NCBI GenBank assembly: GCA_949286705.1
Contig: CASEDF010000004.1
Span: forward strand, 186,001 to 250,000
Direction of reading: 5' to 3'
DNA: 64,000 nt
From: an uncultured bacterium
GTDB taxonomy: Bacteria > Cyanobacteriota > Vampirovibrionia > Gastranaerophilales > Gastranaerophilaceae
This document shows, one piece after another, positions 53,247 through 61,911 of this stretch. How positions within the stretch are numbered: the first letter of the stretch is position 1; the number at the start of each line of letters is the position of its first letter. A program made the position numbers and the translations under genes. The notes below the pieces were generated by a model. It did no database searches and was not told the origin of the DNA. It saw nothing but the letters and a program-made list of their open reading frames with translations.

Positions 53247-53816
53247 TTAATGCAAAGTTCGTATAAAATTTAGCATATCCGTTAAGGCTCTGCCGCGATG
53301 TGAAATCTGATTTTTTTCATCTTCGGACATTTCAGCCATTGTTTTGCCGTAATTTTCGACAACAAAAACAGGGTCGTATCCGAAACCGTTTACACCGGAT
53401 TGATGTTCTGCAATTTCGCCTTTGCATTCACCTTTTGAAACATGCAAAATCTCGCCGTTTTCATCCAAAAGCGTCATAACGCATACAAATTTGGCACTTC
53501 TGTCGGATACTCCTTCAAGTTCTTTTAAAATTTTATTAATTTTTTCCTGCTGAGTCCCCGCATAACGTGCGGAATAAAGCCCCGGGGCGCCGTTTAATGC
53601 GTCAACACACAACCCTGAATCATCCGCAAGCGACATTTTGTGTGATACTCTGACAGCTTCTTTTGCTTTTTTATAGGAATTTTCTTCAAAAGTCAAGCCG
53701 TCTTCAACAGGATTAAAACCCGCTTCGGGCAAAATAAATTCAATTCCGCTGCCCTGTGAAATTTCGTTTATCTCCCTTAATTTATCCTTATTCCCCGTTG
53801 CAAAAACTATTTTCAT
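53247..53816 (-). CDS. rdgB: XTP/dITP diphosphatase (RdgB/HAM1 family)
   Basis: Removes non-canonical purine triphosphates. Family blocks: KIVFATGNKDKLREI at the start, FEENSYKKAKEA, LADDSGLCVDALNGAPGLYSARYAG (two parts: LADDSGLCVDALNG, APGLYSARYAG), GFGYDPVFVVENYGKT and the C-terminal NQISHRGRAL. 189 aa is normal. One-base overlap with uppS upstream indicates co-transcription. Confidence 0.96.
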   Translation of the reverse strand: MKIVFATGNKDKLREINEISQGSGIEFILPEAGFNPVEDGLTFEENSYKKAKEAVRVSHKMSLADDSGLCVDALNGAPGLYSARYAGTQQEKINKILKELEGVSDRSAKFVCVMTLLDENGEILHVSKGECKGEIAEHQSGVNGFGYDPVFVVENYGKTMAEMSEDEKNQISHRGRALTDMLNFIRTLH

Positions 53817-54544
53817 TATTTACCGTACCGTCTTTGTCTGTGACCGAATTCAAAAATGGCTTTTGACAGCAATTCCTCATCAAATTCCGGCCAGAATTCT
53901 TGCATTACAATAAATTCCGAATAAGCAATCTGCCATAAAAGATAGTTTGAAACCCTCATCTCGCCGCCCGTTCTGATTAACAAATCAGGATCAGGAATAT
54001 TTTTTGTATAAAGTTCTTTGGAAATCAAATCTTCCGTAATATCTTCCGATTTTACACCTTTTTCAATTATATGTCTAACCGCATTTACAATTTCATCGCG
54101 GGAGCCGTAATTAAAAGCTATCTGCAGCCTGACACCCGTATTATCTTTTGTATAATCCATTGCATCATACAAAATTTTCTGCAATTTAGGATTCAATTTT
54201 GTCAAATCACCGATAAAATTAATCACAACGCCATTTTCATGCAACTCCTGAAGTTCATTTTTTATGGTATTGGCTAAAAGTTCCATCAAAAACGCAACTT
54301 CTTCCGGTTTTCTGTTCCAGTTTTCTGTAGAAAATGCATACACAGTCAAATATTTCACGCCGAATTTATGGCATGCTTTTAGAGCTGCTTTCAAAGCATC
54401 AACACCTTTTTTATGCCCCATCGCGGACGGAAGATTTCTTTCTTTTGCCCAGCGGCGGTTTCCATCCATAATAATTGCTATATGCTGCAAATTAGTACTT
54501 TTAACTATATCTTGGGCTGTTAATTTTTCAATCTCAGTTATCAT
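53816..54544 (-). CDS. uppS: Undecaprenyl diphosphate synthase
   Basis: Cis-prenyltransferase making the lipid carrier for peptidoglycan and polysaccharides. Motifs: IAIIMDGNRRWAKER (catalytic Asp and substrate loop), YLTVYAFSTENWNR, LQIAFNYGSRDEIV and the C-terminal DPDLLIRTGGEMRVSNYLLWQ (two parts: DPDLLIRTGGEMR, VSNYLLWQIAYSE). 242 aa is normal. It supplies the envelope pathway and uses IPP from the IspH route. Forms a two-gene unit with rdgB. Confidence 0.96.
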   Translation of the reverse strand: MITEIEKLTAQDIVKSTNLQHIAIIMDGNRRWAKERNLPSAMGHKKGVDALKAALKACHKFGVKYLTVYAFSTENWNRKPEEVAFLMELLANTIKNELQELHENGVVINFIGDLTKLNPKLQKILYDAMDYTKDNTGVRLQIAFNYGSRDEIVNAVRHIIEKGVKSEDITEDLISKELYTKNIPDPDLLIRTGGEMRVSNYLLWQIAYSEFIVMQEFWPEFDEELLSKAIFEFGHRQRRYGK

Positions 54545-54572
54545 AATTCCTCACCCGAAAATTATAGCACAA

Positions 54573-54600
54573 AAAAAACACCGCCGGAGCGGTGTTTTTT
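54573..54600 (-). terminator. Terminator after the 200-aa membrane protein gene
   Basis: AAAACACCGC-cgga-GCGGTGTTTT with A- and T-runs on both sides, 12 nt past the stop of the 54612-55214 gene on the minus strand. Confidence 0.9.
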
Positions 54601-54611
54601 AAATTTAATCT

Positions 54612-55214
54612 TTATTTAAGAGAACTTCTTGATACTATTCCTGCAAAAGCAGATCTAAGTTCATCAAATTTTTCTTTGTGCAAGGCTTTTGAATTAAGGT
54701 TTGCTGCATATTCGTCAATGCCTCTTACATATTCCAAAATACCTGCTTTTTTCGCTTTTTCCAATTCGGGACTTAAACCTCTGCTGAAAACAGTTGCATT
54801 TTCCGCTTTTTGTTGTTTTTTAAATAGGTTCTTTACAAATTTCTTAGTTTTAACCCATTTATCTGCAACAAAATCTGCAACAGAATTATATGCTCTGCTT
54901 AATCCTTCTTTAGCATTTTCAACATTTTTACTAAATCCGTTTGCTCTTAAATCTGCAAAAAATTTGCCGATATTTTTACGGTAAATAATACCTGCAGCAA
55001 TTGCACCTGCAGCAGCCAAACCGCCAACAATACCAAGAACAATCTTTTTGGATTTTGAATTATCTTTAACACGAACGCCGTAAGTATCGGCTATTTGTTC
55101 AAGCTGCGCTCTGTTTACAACAGCGGCGCCCATGTTGCCGTTTGTAACAGCTATTGAATATCTGTCTTTGCCTATTTTTTTAACATCATAACCAGGAATT
55201 GCTGCTATTGACAT
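54612..55214 (-). CDS. Unknown single-pass membrane protein (200 aa)
   Basis: No known family. N-terminal soluble part (MSIAAIPGYDVKKIGKDRYS ... LEQIADTYGVRVKD), one hydrophobic helix (about 57-77, Gly/Ala/Ile-rich) flanked by lysines, then a basic helical tail (WVKTKKFVKNLFKKQQK) and a final helical domain. The layout of Lys-flanked Gly/Ala helix resembles that of the 539-aa protein at 14907-16526. Monocistronic with its own terminator and a RBS AAAGGGC. Function unknown. Confidence 0.78.
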   Translation of the reverse strand: MSIAAIPGYDVKKIGKDRYSIAVTNGNMGAAVVNRAQLEQIADTYGVRVKDNSKSKKIVLGIVGGLAAAGAIAAGIIYRKNIGKFFADLRANGFSKNVENAKEGLSRAYNSVADFVADKWVKTKKFVKNLFKKQQKAENATVFSRGLSPELEKAKKAGILEYVRGIDEYAANLNSKALHKEKFDELRSAFAGIVSRSSLK

Positions 55215-55309
55215 ATTAATGCCCTTTCAAAATTTCTACCTACACTTACATTAAAACTCTTAAAAATTTTTATTGCTATTATTTATATATTTTGTTACAA
55301 ACATTAACA

Positions 55310-55336
55310 AATGAGTACCCATGAGGGTACTCATTT
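55310..55336 (-). terminator. Hairpin after nrdJ
   Basis: AATGAGTACCC-atga-GGGTACTCATT, an 11-bp perfect stem 28 nt beyond the nrdJ stop. The following minus-strand sequence (TGTTAATGTTTG) has few T in a row, so termination efficiency is uncertain. Confidence 0.6.
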
Positions 55337-55363
55337 CACTCTCTTTCTTATTACGGATAAGAC

Positions 55364-57370
55364 TTATGAGCATCCTGAATAACCGCATTTCAAGCAAATA
55401 AAGCAGCCTTCTGCCATTTGAATTTCATTGCCGCATTCCGGACATTTAACCGTTTTAATTTCGCCTGTAGGTTCTTCGCTGGCGATTTCGTTAACTTCTT
55501 CGACTTTTTCCTCTGCCTTTTCTTCGGATTTTTTCTTGTCATCCAAATTCATAGGCTGGAATTGACGCGAATTGTTTCTGTATACCGTAATACCTTTAAG
55601 ATTATTTTTGTATGCAAGAATATAAGCTTCTTCAATATCTTTTCTTGTAGCATGTTCTTCAAAGTTTACGGTTTTTGAAACAGCGTTGTCTGTATGCAAC
55701 TGGAACGCAGCCTGCATTTTTACGTGCCAGTAAGGTGAAACGTCATGAGCCGTTACAAAAATATGTTTAACCTCATCTGATATTCCGTCTACATGTGCAA
55801 CTGAACCATCTTTTGCAATTTTTTTCATCAATTCTTCACTATAAAGTCCGTGAGATACCATGTAATCTTTGAATATCGGATTGATTTCGAGCATTTCGGT
55901 ACCGTCCATAATCAATCTTGAAAATACAAGACCGAATAAGGGTTCAACACCGCCTGATGCACTTGCAATCATAGAAATTGTACCGGTCGGCGCAATACAC
56001 GTAGTGGTTGCATTTCTGATACCGTATTGTTTAATAAGCTCATCCAATTCTTTCCATTGACTGTCTGAAATTTTTCCGGCAGACTTGCCTTTATATTTAT
56101 TATAAAGGTAATAGTCACTATCATAAACGCTGCCTTTAAAATTCTTAAATCTGCCGCGTTCTTTTGAAAGTTCAATAGACTCGCATTTTGATTCATAATC
56201 TATGAATTCCATAACCTGACCTGCGAGTTTAGTACCTTCTTCTGATGCATAAGATATACCCATTTTCATAAGCATATCAGCCCAGCCCATAACGCCTAAT
56301 CCGATTTTTCTGTTATTTTGAACCATTTCGGAAATTTGCGGAAGCGGATAATTGTTTACCGCAATTACGTTATCCAAAAATCTGATTGCAGTTCTTGTGG
56401 TTTCAGCCAGCAAATCCCAGTCAACCTCAACGCCTGATGAGGTTTCCTTAACCATTCTGCCGAGGTTAATTGAACCGAGGTTACAAGCTTCATACGCCAA
56501 TAGAGGAACTTCGCCGCAAGGATTTGTAGATTCTATCTGTCCGATTAAAGGTGTCGGGTTATCGGAATTCATTTTGTCAATAAATACAATACCCGGTTCA
56601 CCGTTTCTCCAGGCGCCGTCAACAATCATATCAAAAACTTTTTTAGCGCTTAATCTGCCGACAACCTGATTATTCTGCGGATTAATTAAATCATAATCGG
56701 TGCCGTTAAGATATGCTTCCATAAATTTATCGGTTACTGCAACAGAAATATTAAAGTTATTCAACTTATTGTTATCTGATTTGCATTCAATAAAGTCTAA
56801 AATATCAGGGTGATCAACTCTTAAGATACCCATATTAGCTCCGCGGCGTGTACCGCCCTGTTTAACAGCTTCTGTTGCAGCGTTAAAAACTTCCATAAAT
56901 GATACAGGACCGGATGAAACACCCATTGTAGATCTTACAACACTGTTTTTAGGTCTTAATCTTGAAAAAGAAAAACCTGTACCGCCGCCTGATTTATGAA
57001 TTAACGCAGTATTTTTAACAGTTTCAAAAATACCTTCCAGAGAATCCTCAACCGGCAATACAAAACAAGCCGCCAATTGTCCGAGTTCCCTGCCTGCATT
57101 CATTAAAGTCGGTGAGTTCGGCATAAAATAACGATTTGTAATCGCTTTATAAAATCTTTCAGTAAGTTTATCAACATCGGATTGTGTTGCTCCGAATTTA
57201 AAATCACCTTCTGCAATAGTTTTTGCAACACGTCTGAACATATCAGCCGGTCTTTCGGTGCAATTACCATCTTTGTCGCGTTTAAGATATCTTCTCTCCA
57301 AAACCTTTATCGCGTTTTCGGATAAACATACATCATCAATACACGTAGAATCTGCCACATTAACCTCCAT
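55364..57370 (-). CDS. nrdJ: Adenosylcobalamin-dependent (class II) ribonucleotide reductase
   Basis: Reduces ribonucleotides to deoxyribonucleotides with B12 and needs no oxygen. Identified by RYFMPNSPTLMNAGRELGQLAACFVLP (two parts: RYFMPNSPTLMNAG, QLAACFVLPVEDS), HKSGGGTGFSFSRLRPK, NPCGEVPLLAYEACNLGSIN and APTGTISMIASASGGVEPLFGLVF. The C terminus has a zinc ribbon CPEC ... CFICLKCGYSGC. 668 aa lacks an N-terminal ATP cone. No cobalamin riboswitch is visible in the 230-nt upstream region, so B12 is probably assumed available. Confidence 0.95.
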   Translation of the reverse strand: MEVNVADSTCIDDVCLSENAIKVLERRYLKRDKDGNCTERPADMFRRVAKTIAEGDFKFGATQSDVDKLTERFYKAITNRYFMPNSPTLMNAGRELGQLAACFVLPVEDSLEGIFETVKNTALIHKSGGGTGFSFSRLRPKNSVVRSTMGVSSGPVSFMEVFNAATEAVKQGGTRRGANMGILRVDHPDILDFIECKSDNNKLNNFNISVAVTDKFMEAYLNGTDYDLINPQNNQVVGRLSAKKVFDMIVDGAWRNGEPGIVFIDKMNSDNPTPLIGQIESTNPCGEVPLLAYEACNLGSINLGRMVKETSSGVEVDWDLLAETTRTAIRFLDNVIAVNNYPLPQISEMVQNNRKIGLGVMGWADMLMKMGISYASEEGTKLAGQVMEFIDYESKCESIELSKERGRFKNFKGSVYDSDYYLYNKYKGKSAGKISDSQWKELDELIKQYGIRNATTTCIAPTGTISMIASASGGVEPLFGLVFSRLIMDGTEMLEINPIFKDYMVSHGLYSEELMKKIAKDGSVAHVDGISDEVKHIFVTAHDVSPYWHVKMQAAFQLHTDNAVSKTVNFEEHATRKDIEEAYILAYKNNLKGITVYRNNSRQFQPMNLDDKKKSEEKAEEKVEEVNEIASEEPTGEIKTVKCPECGNEIQMAEGCFICLKCGYSGCS

Positions 57371-57400
57371 AGTCTGTTATCTTTAAAAGTAATTCTATCC

Positions 57401-57468
57401 CAGCATGCCTCAAAGCATGATTGTTCTACAATTTTACATCAGTTTTAATTTACGCGCAACAGCATGCC
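57401..57468. promoter_or_regulatory. Two CAGCATGCC sites upstream of nrdJ
   Basis: CAGCATGCC occurs at 57401-57409 and 57460-57468 in direct orientation, 59 bp apart. Each contains the palindrome GCATGC. They may be operator half-sites for nrdJ or parts of small hairpins (AAGCATGATT and AACAG/CTGTT nearby). They do not match the NrdR box. Confidence 0.3.
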
Positions 57469-57601
57469 AAAACTGTTACACTATTTAATTTTTTATCATA
57501 TTTTTAAAATATATACAAATACCTGTCGGTCATTAAATTTTCTTAAATTAAAATTTCCTCTTTTGTATGTTTATAATATAATATAGTCAGAGGAAATTTC
57601 T

Positions 57602-58927
57602 TTGAAACATTCAAAACTTACAGCCTTAATATTTATAGCACTCATATTAGGTGTTTTAGTTGGACATTTTTTCCCCGAATTTGCGGTAAAAATGCGTCCG
57701 TTTGCCGTAATTTTCCTGAGAATGGTTAAAATGATTATTGCACCACTGTTATTTGCGACTCTGGTTGTAGGAATAGCCGGTCACGGTGATATAAGAAGCC
57801 TTGGGAAAATCGGACTGAAAACCATTATTTATTTTGAAGTTGTAACAACTTTGGCATTAATTATCGGATTAACAATGGCAAATATTTTCAGACCCGGAAT
57901 GGGATTTGTATCGGAAAATGTTGCCAATAACCCTGTATTACTCCACGAAGCCGGATTAATGGCAACGGCGAATGCACATACATCAATTTCCGATATGGTA
58001 ATGAATATATTCCCCACAAGCATAGTGCAAGCAATGGCTGACGGAAATCTTTTGCAAATAGTTGTTTTTTCAATATTTTTTGCAATTGCAATGTGTACTG
58101 TCGGGAAAGCAGCAAAACCGGTCATGGCAATTTTAAATTCCGTTTCACAAATTATGTTTAAATTCACGGAATATGTAATGTATTTTGCACCGCTGGGTAT
58201 TTTTGGCGCTATTGCCGCAACCGTAGGTGATAACGGACTTTCAATTCTTAAAAATTATGCAAAAGTAATATTTTCATTATATACAGCACTTGCCGTGTTT
58301 GTCCTTTTAGTTTTGTTTATTGCCTGCAAATATGCAAGAATTTCTTTCAGAAATCTTATAAAAGCAATTCAGGAACCCGCAATTCTGGCATTCACAACAG
58401 CAAGTTCGGAAGCAGCTTTTCCTAAAGCCATTGAAATTATGGAAAAATTCGGAGTACCTAAAAATATTGTCGGATTTGTAATGCCTACCGGCTACACATT
58501 TAACCTTGACGGAAGCACACTTTATCTTGCAATGGCAGTATTATTTTCATCCCAAATCGTCGGGATTCATCTCGATTTAAACCAGCAGATTATAATGATG
58601 ATTGCATTAATGCTTACCAGCAAAGGCATTGCAGGAGTTCCGAGAGTTTCTTTAATTGTCCTTGCAGGCTCTCTTGCAAGCTTTAACATTCCGCTTTTAG
58701 GCGTTGCAATACTTTTAGGCATTGACCAAATCCTTGATATGGGCAGAACAACAGTCAACTTAATCGGCAATTGTGTTGCAACAGTTGTTATTGCACGCTG
58801 GGAAAATGATTTTGACTACGGAAAAATGAAAGAATTTATTGACGAAACAGACCATGATAAACTTGAATGGGATTTTTCGGGCATAAAAAATATTTATGAA
58901 AAAGTTACGAATAGAGGAATAGAATGA
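57602..58927 (+). CDS. Dicarboxylate/amino acid:cation symporter (DAACS family)
   Basis: Sodium- or proton-coupled transporter of C4-dicarboxylates or glutamate/aspartate. Eight membrane helices and two re-entrant loops are recognisable, with RMVKMIIAPLLFATLV near the start, the serine-rich loop AFTTASSEAAFPKAIEI and the helix-7/8 region GYTFNLDGSTLYLAMAVLF and AGVPRVSLIVLAG plus DQILDMGRTTVNLIGN. 441 aa is normal. The start is TTG with AGAGGAAA upstream. It overlaps ileS by 4 nt, an unusual pairing. Confidence 0.92.
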   Translation: MKHSKLTALIFIALILGVLVGHFFPEFAVKMRPFAVIFLRMVKMIIAPLLFATLVVGIAGHGDIRSLGKIGLKTIIYFEVVTTLALIIGLTMANIFRPGMGFVSENVANNPVLLHEAGLMATANAHTSISDMVMNIFPTSIVQAMADGNLLQIVVFSIFFAIAMCTVGKAAKPVMAILNSVSQIMFKFTEYVMYFAPLGIFGAIAATVGDNGLSILKNYAKVIFSLYTALAVFVLLVLFIACKYARISFRNLIKAIQEPAILAFTTASSEAAFPKAIEIMEKFGVPKNIVGFVMPTGYTFNLDGSTLYLAMAVLFSSQIVGIHLDLNQQIIMMIALMLTSKGIAGVPRVSLIVLAGSLASFNIPLLGVAILLGIDQILDMGRTTVNLIGNCVATVVIARWENDFDYGKMKEFIDETDHDKLEWDFSGIKNIYEKVTNRGIE

Positions 58928-61746
58928 GCGAACAAACAAAAACGGATTACAAAAACACCCTGAATTTGCCTCAAACAACACTTGAGATGAGAGCAAATGC
59001 AACAGTAAAAGAACTTCAGACCCAAAAATTCTGGGAAGAACAAAATGTTTATGAAAAAAATATTGAACAGCGTGATAAGACAAACAGCTTTGTACTTCAC
59101 GACGGTCCTCCGTATTTAAGCTCCGAAAAAATTCACGTCGGAACAGCCTTAAATAAAATATTAAAAGACATTTTAATTAAATACAAATCCCAAAAAGGCT
59201 TTTATGCCCCGTATGTACCGGGTTATGACGGGCACGGGCTTCCGATTGAAAACGCTGTCGTGAAAAATATTAAAGGCGGCAGAAGCGCGCTCACTCCTCT
59301 TGAATTGCGTGAAAAATGCCGCGAATTCGCCCATAAAAACCTGAAAGGACAGGAATCAGAATTCAAACGCCTCGGAGTCTGGGGTGATTGGGAACATCCT
59401 TATTTGACAATTAATCCCGAATTTGAAGCGGAACAGGTCAGAGTTTTCGGCGAAATGTATAAAAAAGGTTATATTGAAAAGGGCTTGAAACCGGTTTACT
59501 GGTGTGCATCTTGCGAAACGGCACTTGCAGAAGCCGAAGTTGAATATGCAGATCACACATCAACTTCAATTTATGTAAGATTTAAGTTTGATGATGATTC
59601 AACGGAAAAAATAAACAAGGAGATTCTGAAACAAGTTCAGAATGACAAAAACATTTACGCGGTAATTTGGACGACAACTCCGTGGACAATTCCTTCAAAC
59701 ATGGCGATTTCAATGCACCCGAAATTTGAATACACCTTCTTTGAATACAAAGGTGACATTTATGTTGCGGCACAGGGACTTTTGGGCGCATTTTTAGCAG
59801 ATGTAGGCTGGGAAGAAAAAGACATCAACGTAATCGCCTCCTGCACAGGTGCGGATTTGGAACTTTTAAACACAAAACATCCGCTTGTTGACAGAAAATC
59901 ACCGATAATTTTAGGCGAACACGTTACTCTTGATGCAGGTACCGGCTCTGTTCATACAGCTCCCGGACACGGTCTTGAGGACTATGAAGTCGGATTAAAA
60001 TACGGTATTGAAGTATTTTCTCCGTTGGATTCAAAAGGTGTATGGACGGATAAGGTTCAGGATAAAGATTTGGAAGGGGTTCCTTACTATAAAGGCAACT
60101 CAATTGTAATCGAAAAACTTGAAAAATGCGGGGCATTACTTGCAAAACAAGACATTCAGCACAGCTATCCGCACTGCTGGAGATGTAAAAACCCCGTAAT
60201 TTACCGCGCAACACCGCAGTGGTTTGTAAAAGTTGATAAGTTCAGACAACAGACGCTTGAAGAAATTAAAAAAGTTAAATGGATTCCCTCAAGCGGAGAA
60301 GCCAGAATTTCAAACATGGTGGAAGGCCGCTCTGACTGGTGTATTTCACGCCAGAGAGCATGGGGGGTTCCTATACCCGTTTTCTATTGCAAAGAATGCG
60401 GAGAAGTTATCGTAACCGATGAAACTATTGAAAATGTCGCTAAAATCTTTGAAAAAGAAAGTTCCGATGCATGGGTAAAATACAGCGCGGATGAACTTTT
60501 GCCTCAAGGCTTCAAATGTCCGAAATGCGGCAAAACCCATTGTTTTACAAAAGAAAACGACATCATGGATGTATGGTTTGATTCAGGCATAACCTGGCGT
60601 GCGGTTGTTGAAAAACGTTCGGATGAGTTGGGGCATACGCCTGTTGACATGTACCTTGAAGGCTCTGACCAGCATAGAGGCTGGTTCCAGTCATCACTTT
60701 TGACCTCTGTTGCAACTCAGGGCAAAGCACCTTATAAATCAGTTCTTACGCACGGCTTTGTATTCGGGGAAGACGGCAGAAAAATGTCTAAATCTTTGGG
60801 TAATTATATCAGACCGGATGATATTATCAAAACCTACGGCGCAGATGTATTAAGGCTCTGGGCAGCGTCCGTCGATTACAGAAATGATACCAAAATCGGC
60901 GACAATATTATCAAACAGCTTGTTGAAATTTTCAAAAAAACAAGAAATACATCAAGATTTTTGCTCGGTAACCTGTTTGATTTTGACCCGAAAACAGATT
61001 ATGTTCAATATGATGAACTTAAATCACTTGATAAATTCGCGCTTTATAAGTTAAATCAGTTAATTGAACAGGTTACGGAAGCTTTTGAAAATTATGAATT
61101 TTACAAATATTTCCAGAGCCTCCAAAACTTTGCGGCAGTTGACCTGAGCGCATTTTATCTGGATATTGTAAAAGACAGATTGTATACAGCAGGCAAAAAG
61201 TCACTTTCAAGACGTGCATGCCAGACGGTTTTGTATGAAATTTCGCAAACTCTTGTCAGACTGCTTGTTCCTGTAATGCCTCATCAGGCGGAAGATATCT
61301 GGCAAAATGTTCCAAAATCACAACAAGGCGGACTGGAAAGTATTTTGCTTTCAAATTGGCCTGTTGTAAACGAAAAATGGAATAATCCGCAGTTGGAAGA
61401 AGATTTCACAAAAATCTTGAAAGCACGTGAAGTCGTAACCCGCGCAATTGAACCTTTAAGAGCCGATAAAAAAGTCGGAAGCTCATTAGAGGTTGCGGTT
61501 TACGTAAAAACAGCAGACAATAGCGTTTTAAAAACAAATGAAGATGAACTTGCAAATATTTTCATCACATCGCAAGCATACGTAACGGACGAAGCACCGT
61601 CAGATGTATTAAATGAATATACTGAAGACGATTACACCGTTTGGGTTACAAAAGCTGAAGGCGAAAAATGCGAACGCTGCTGGAAATACAGAAAACTTGA
61701 CGAAAACGGTATCTGCGAAGAATGCCGTCAGGCAATAGGTGAATAA
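58924..61746 (+). CDS. ileS: Isoleucyl-tRNA synthetase
   Basis: Class I synthetase with editing domain. The HIGH-like motif is in HDGPPYLSSEKIHVGTALNK, the editing domain starts around IWTTTPWTIPSNMAI, KMSKS is in GRKMSKSLGN, and a C-terminal zinc finger CERCWKYRKLDENGICEEC closes the protein. 940 aa is the bacterial long form. Residues 232-243 (EILKQVQNDKNI) are encoded by a palindromic repeat inserted in frame between the catalytic core and the editing domain. It is translationally coupled to the transporter gene. Confidence 0.96.
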   Translation: MSEQTKTDYKNTLNLPQTTLEMRANATVKELQTQKFWEEQNVYEKNIEQRDKTNSFVLHDGPPYLSSEKIHVGTALNKILKDILIKYKSQKGFYAPYVPGYDGHGLPIENAVVKNIKGGRSALTPLELREKCREFAHKNLKGQESEFKRLGVWGDWEHPYLTINPEFEAEQVRVFGEMYKKGYIEKGLKPVYWCASCETALAEAEVEYADHTSTSIYVRFKFDDDSTEKINKEILKQVQNDKNIYAVIWTTTPWTIPSNMAISMHPKFEYTFFEYKGDIYVAAQGLLGAFLADVGWEEKDINVIASCTGADLELLNTKHPLVDRKSPIILGEHVTLDAGTGSVHTAPGHGLEDYEVGLKYGIEVFSPLDSKGVWTDKVQDKDLEGVPYYKGNSIVIEKLEKCGALLAKQDIQHSYPHCWRCKNPVIYRATPQWFVKVDKFRQQTLEEIKKVKWIPSSGEARISNMVEGRSDWCISRQRAWGVPIPVFYCKECGEVIVTDETIENVAKIFEKESSDAWVKYSADELLPQGFKCPKCGKTHCFTKENDIMDVWFDSGITWRAVVEKRSDELGHTPVDMYLEGSDQHRGWFQSSLLTSVATQGKAPYKSVLTHGFVFGEDGRKMSKSLGNYIRPDDIIKTYGADVLRLWAASVDYRNDTKIGDNIIKQLVEIFKKTRNTSRFLLGNLFDFDPKTDYVQYDELKSLDKFALYKLNQLIEQVTEAFENYEFYKYFQSLQNFAAVDLSAFYLDIVKDRLYTAGKKSLSRRACQTVLYEISQTLVRLLVPVMPHQAEDIWQNVPKSQQGGLESILLSNWPVVNEKWNNPQLEEDFTKILKAREVVTRAIEPLRADKKVGSSLEVAVYVKTADNSVLKTNEDELANIFITSQAYVTDEAPSDVLNEYTEDDYTVWVTKAEGEKCERCWKYRKLDENGICEECRQAIGE
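59619..59650 (+). repeat. Palindromic repeat inserted in frame in ileS
   Basis: GAG-ATTCTGAA-acaag-TTCAGAAT-GACAAAAA. Same stem and flanks as the element at 9655-9686. It is translated as EILKQVQNDKN, without stop codons, in a loop ahead of the editing domain. In-frame repeat insertion of this kind is known from Rickettsia palindromic elements; I do not claim homology. Confidence 0.78.
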
Positions 61747-61762
61747 ACAAATAAAATTCCTG

Positions 61763-61800
61763 AAAAAGTAATCCTGTAAACATTACAGGATTACTTTTTA
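61763..61800 (+). terminator. Terminator after ileS
   Basis: AAAAAGTAATCCTGTA (61763-61778) pairs perfectly with TACAGGATTACTTTTT (61784-61799) around a 5-nt loop. T-run included. Confidence 0.92.
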
Positions 61801-61911
61801 GTATAACTTCATGTAACATTTTGTTAACAAATTTCTTTAAAATACTAAAGTTCCGTAAAAAATCTTCCGTAGAAGTAAATACGAAGTATTTAGAAAGGAA
61901 CGTTAAAGCTT

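Noticed and set aside
57371-57601. Cobalamin riboswitch upstream of nrdJ
   Set aside because: No B12-box sequence or multi-stem arrangement is present; only small GCATGC hairpins.
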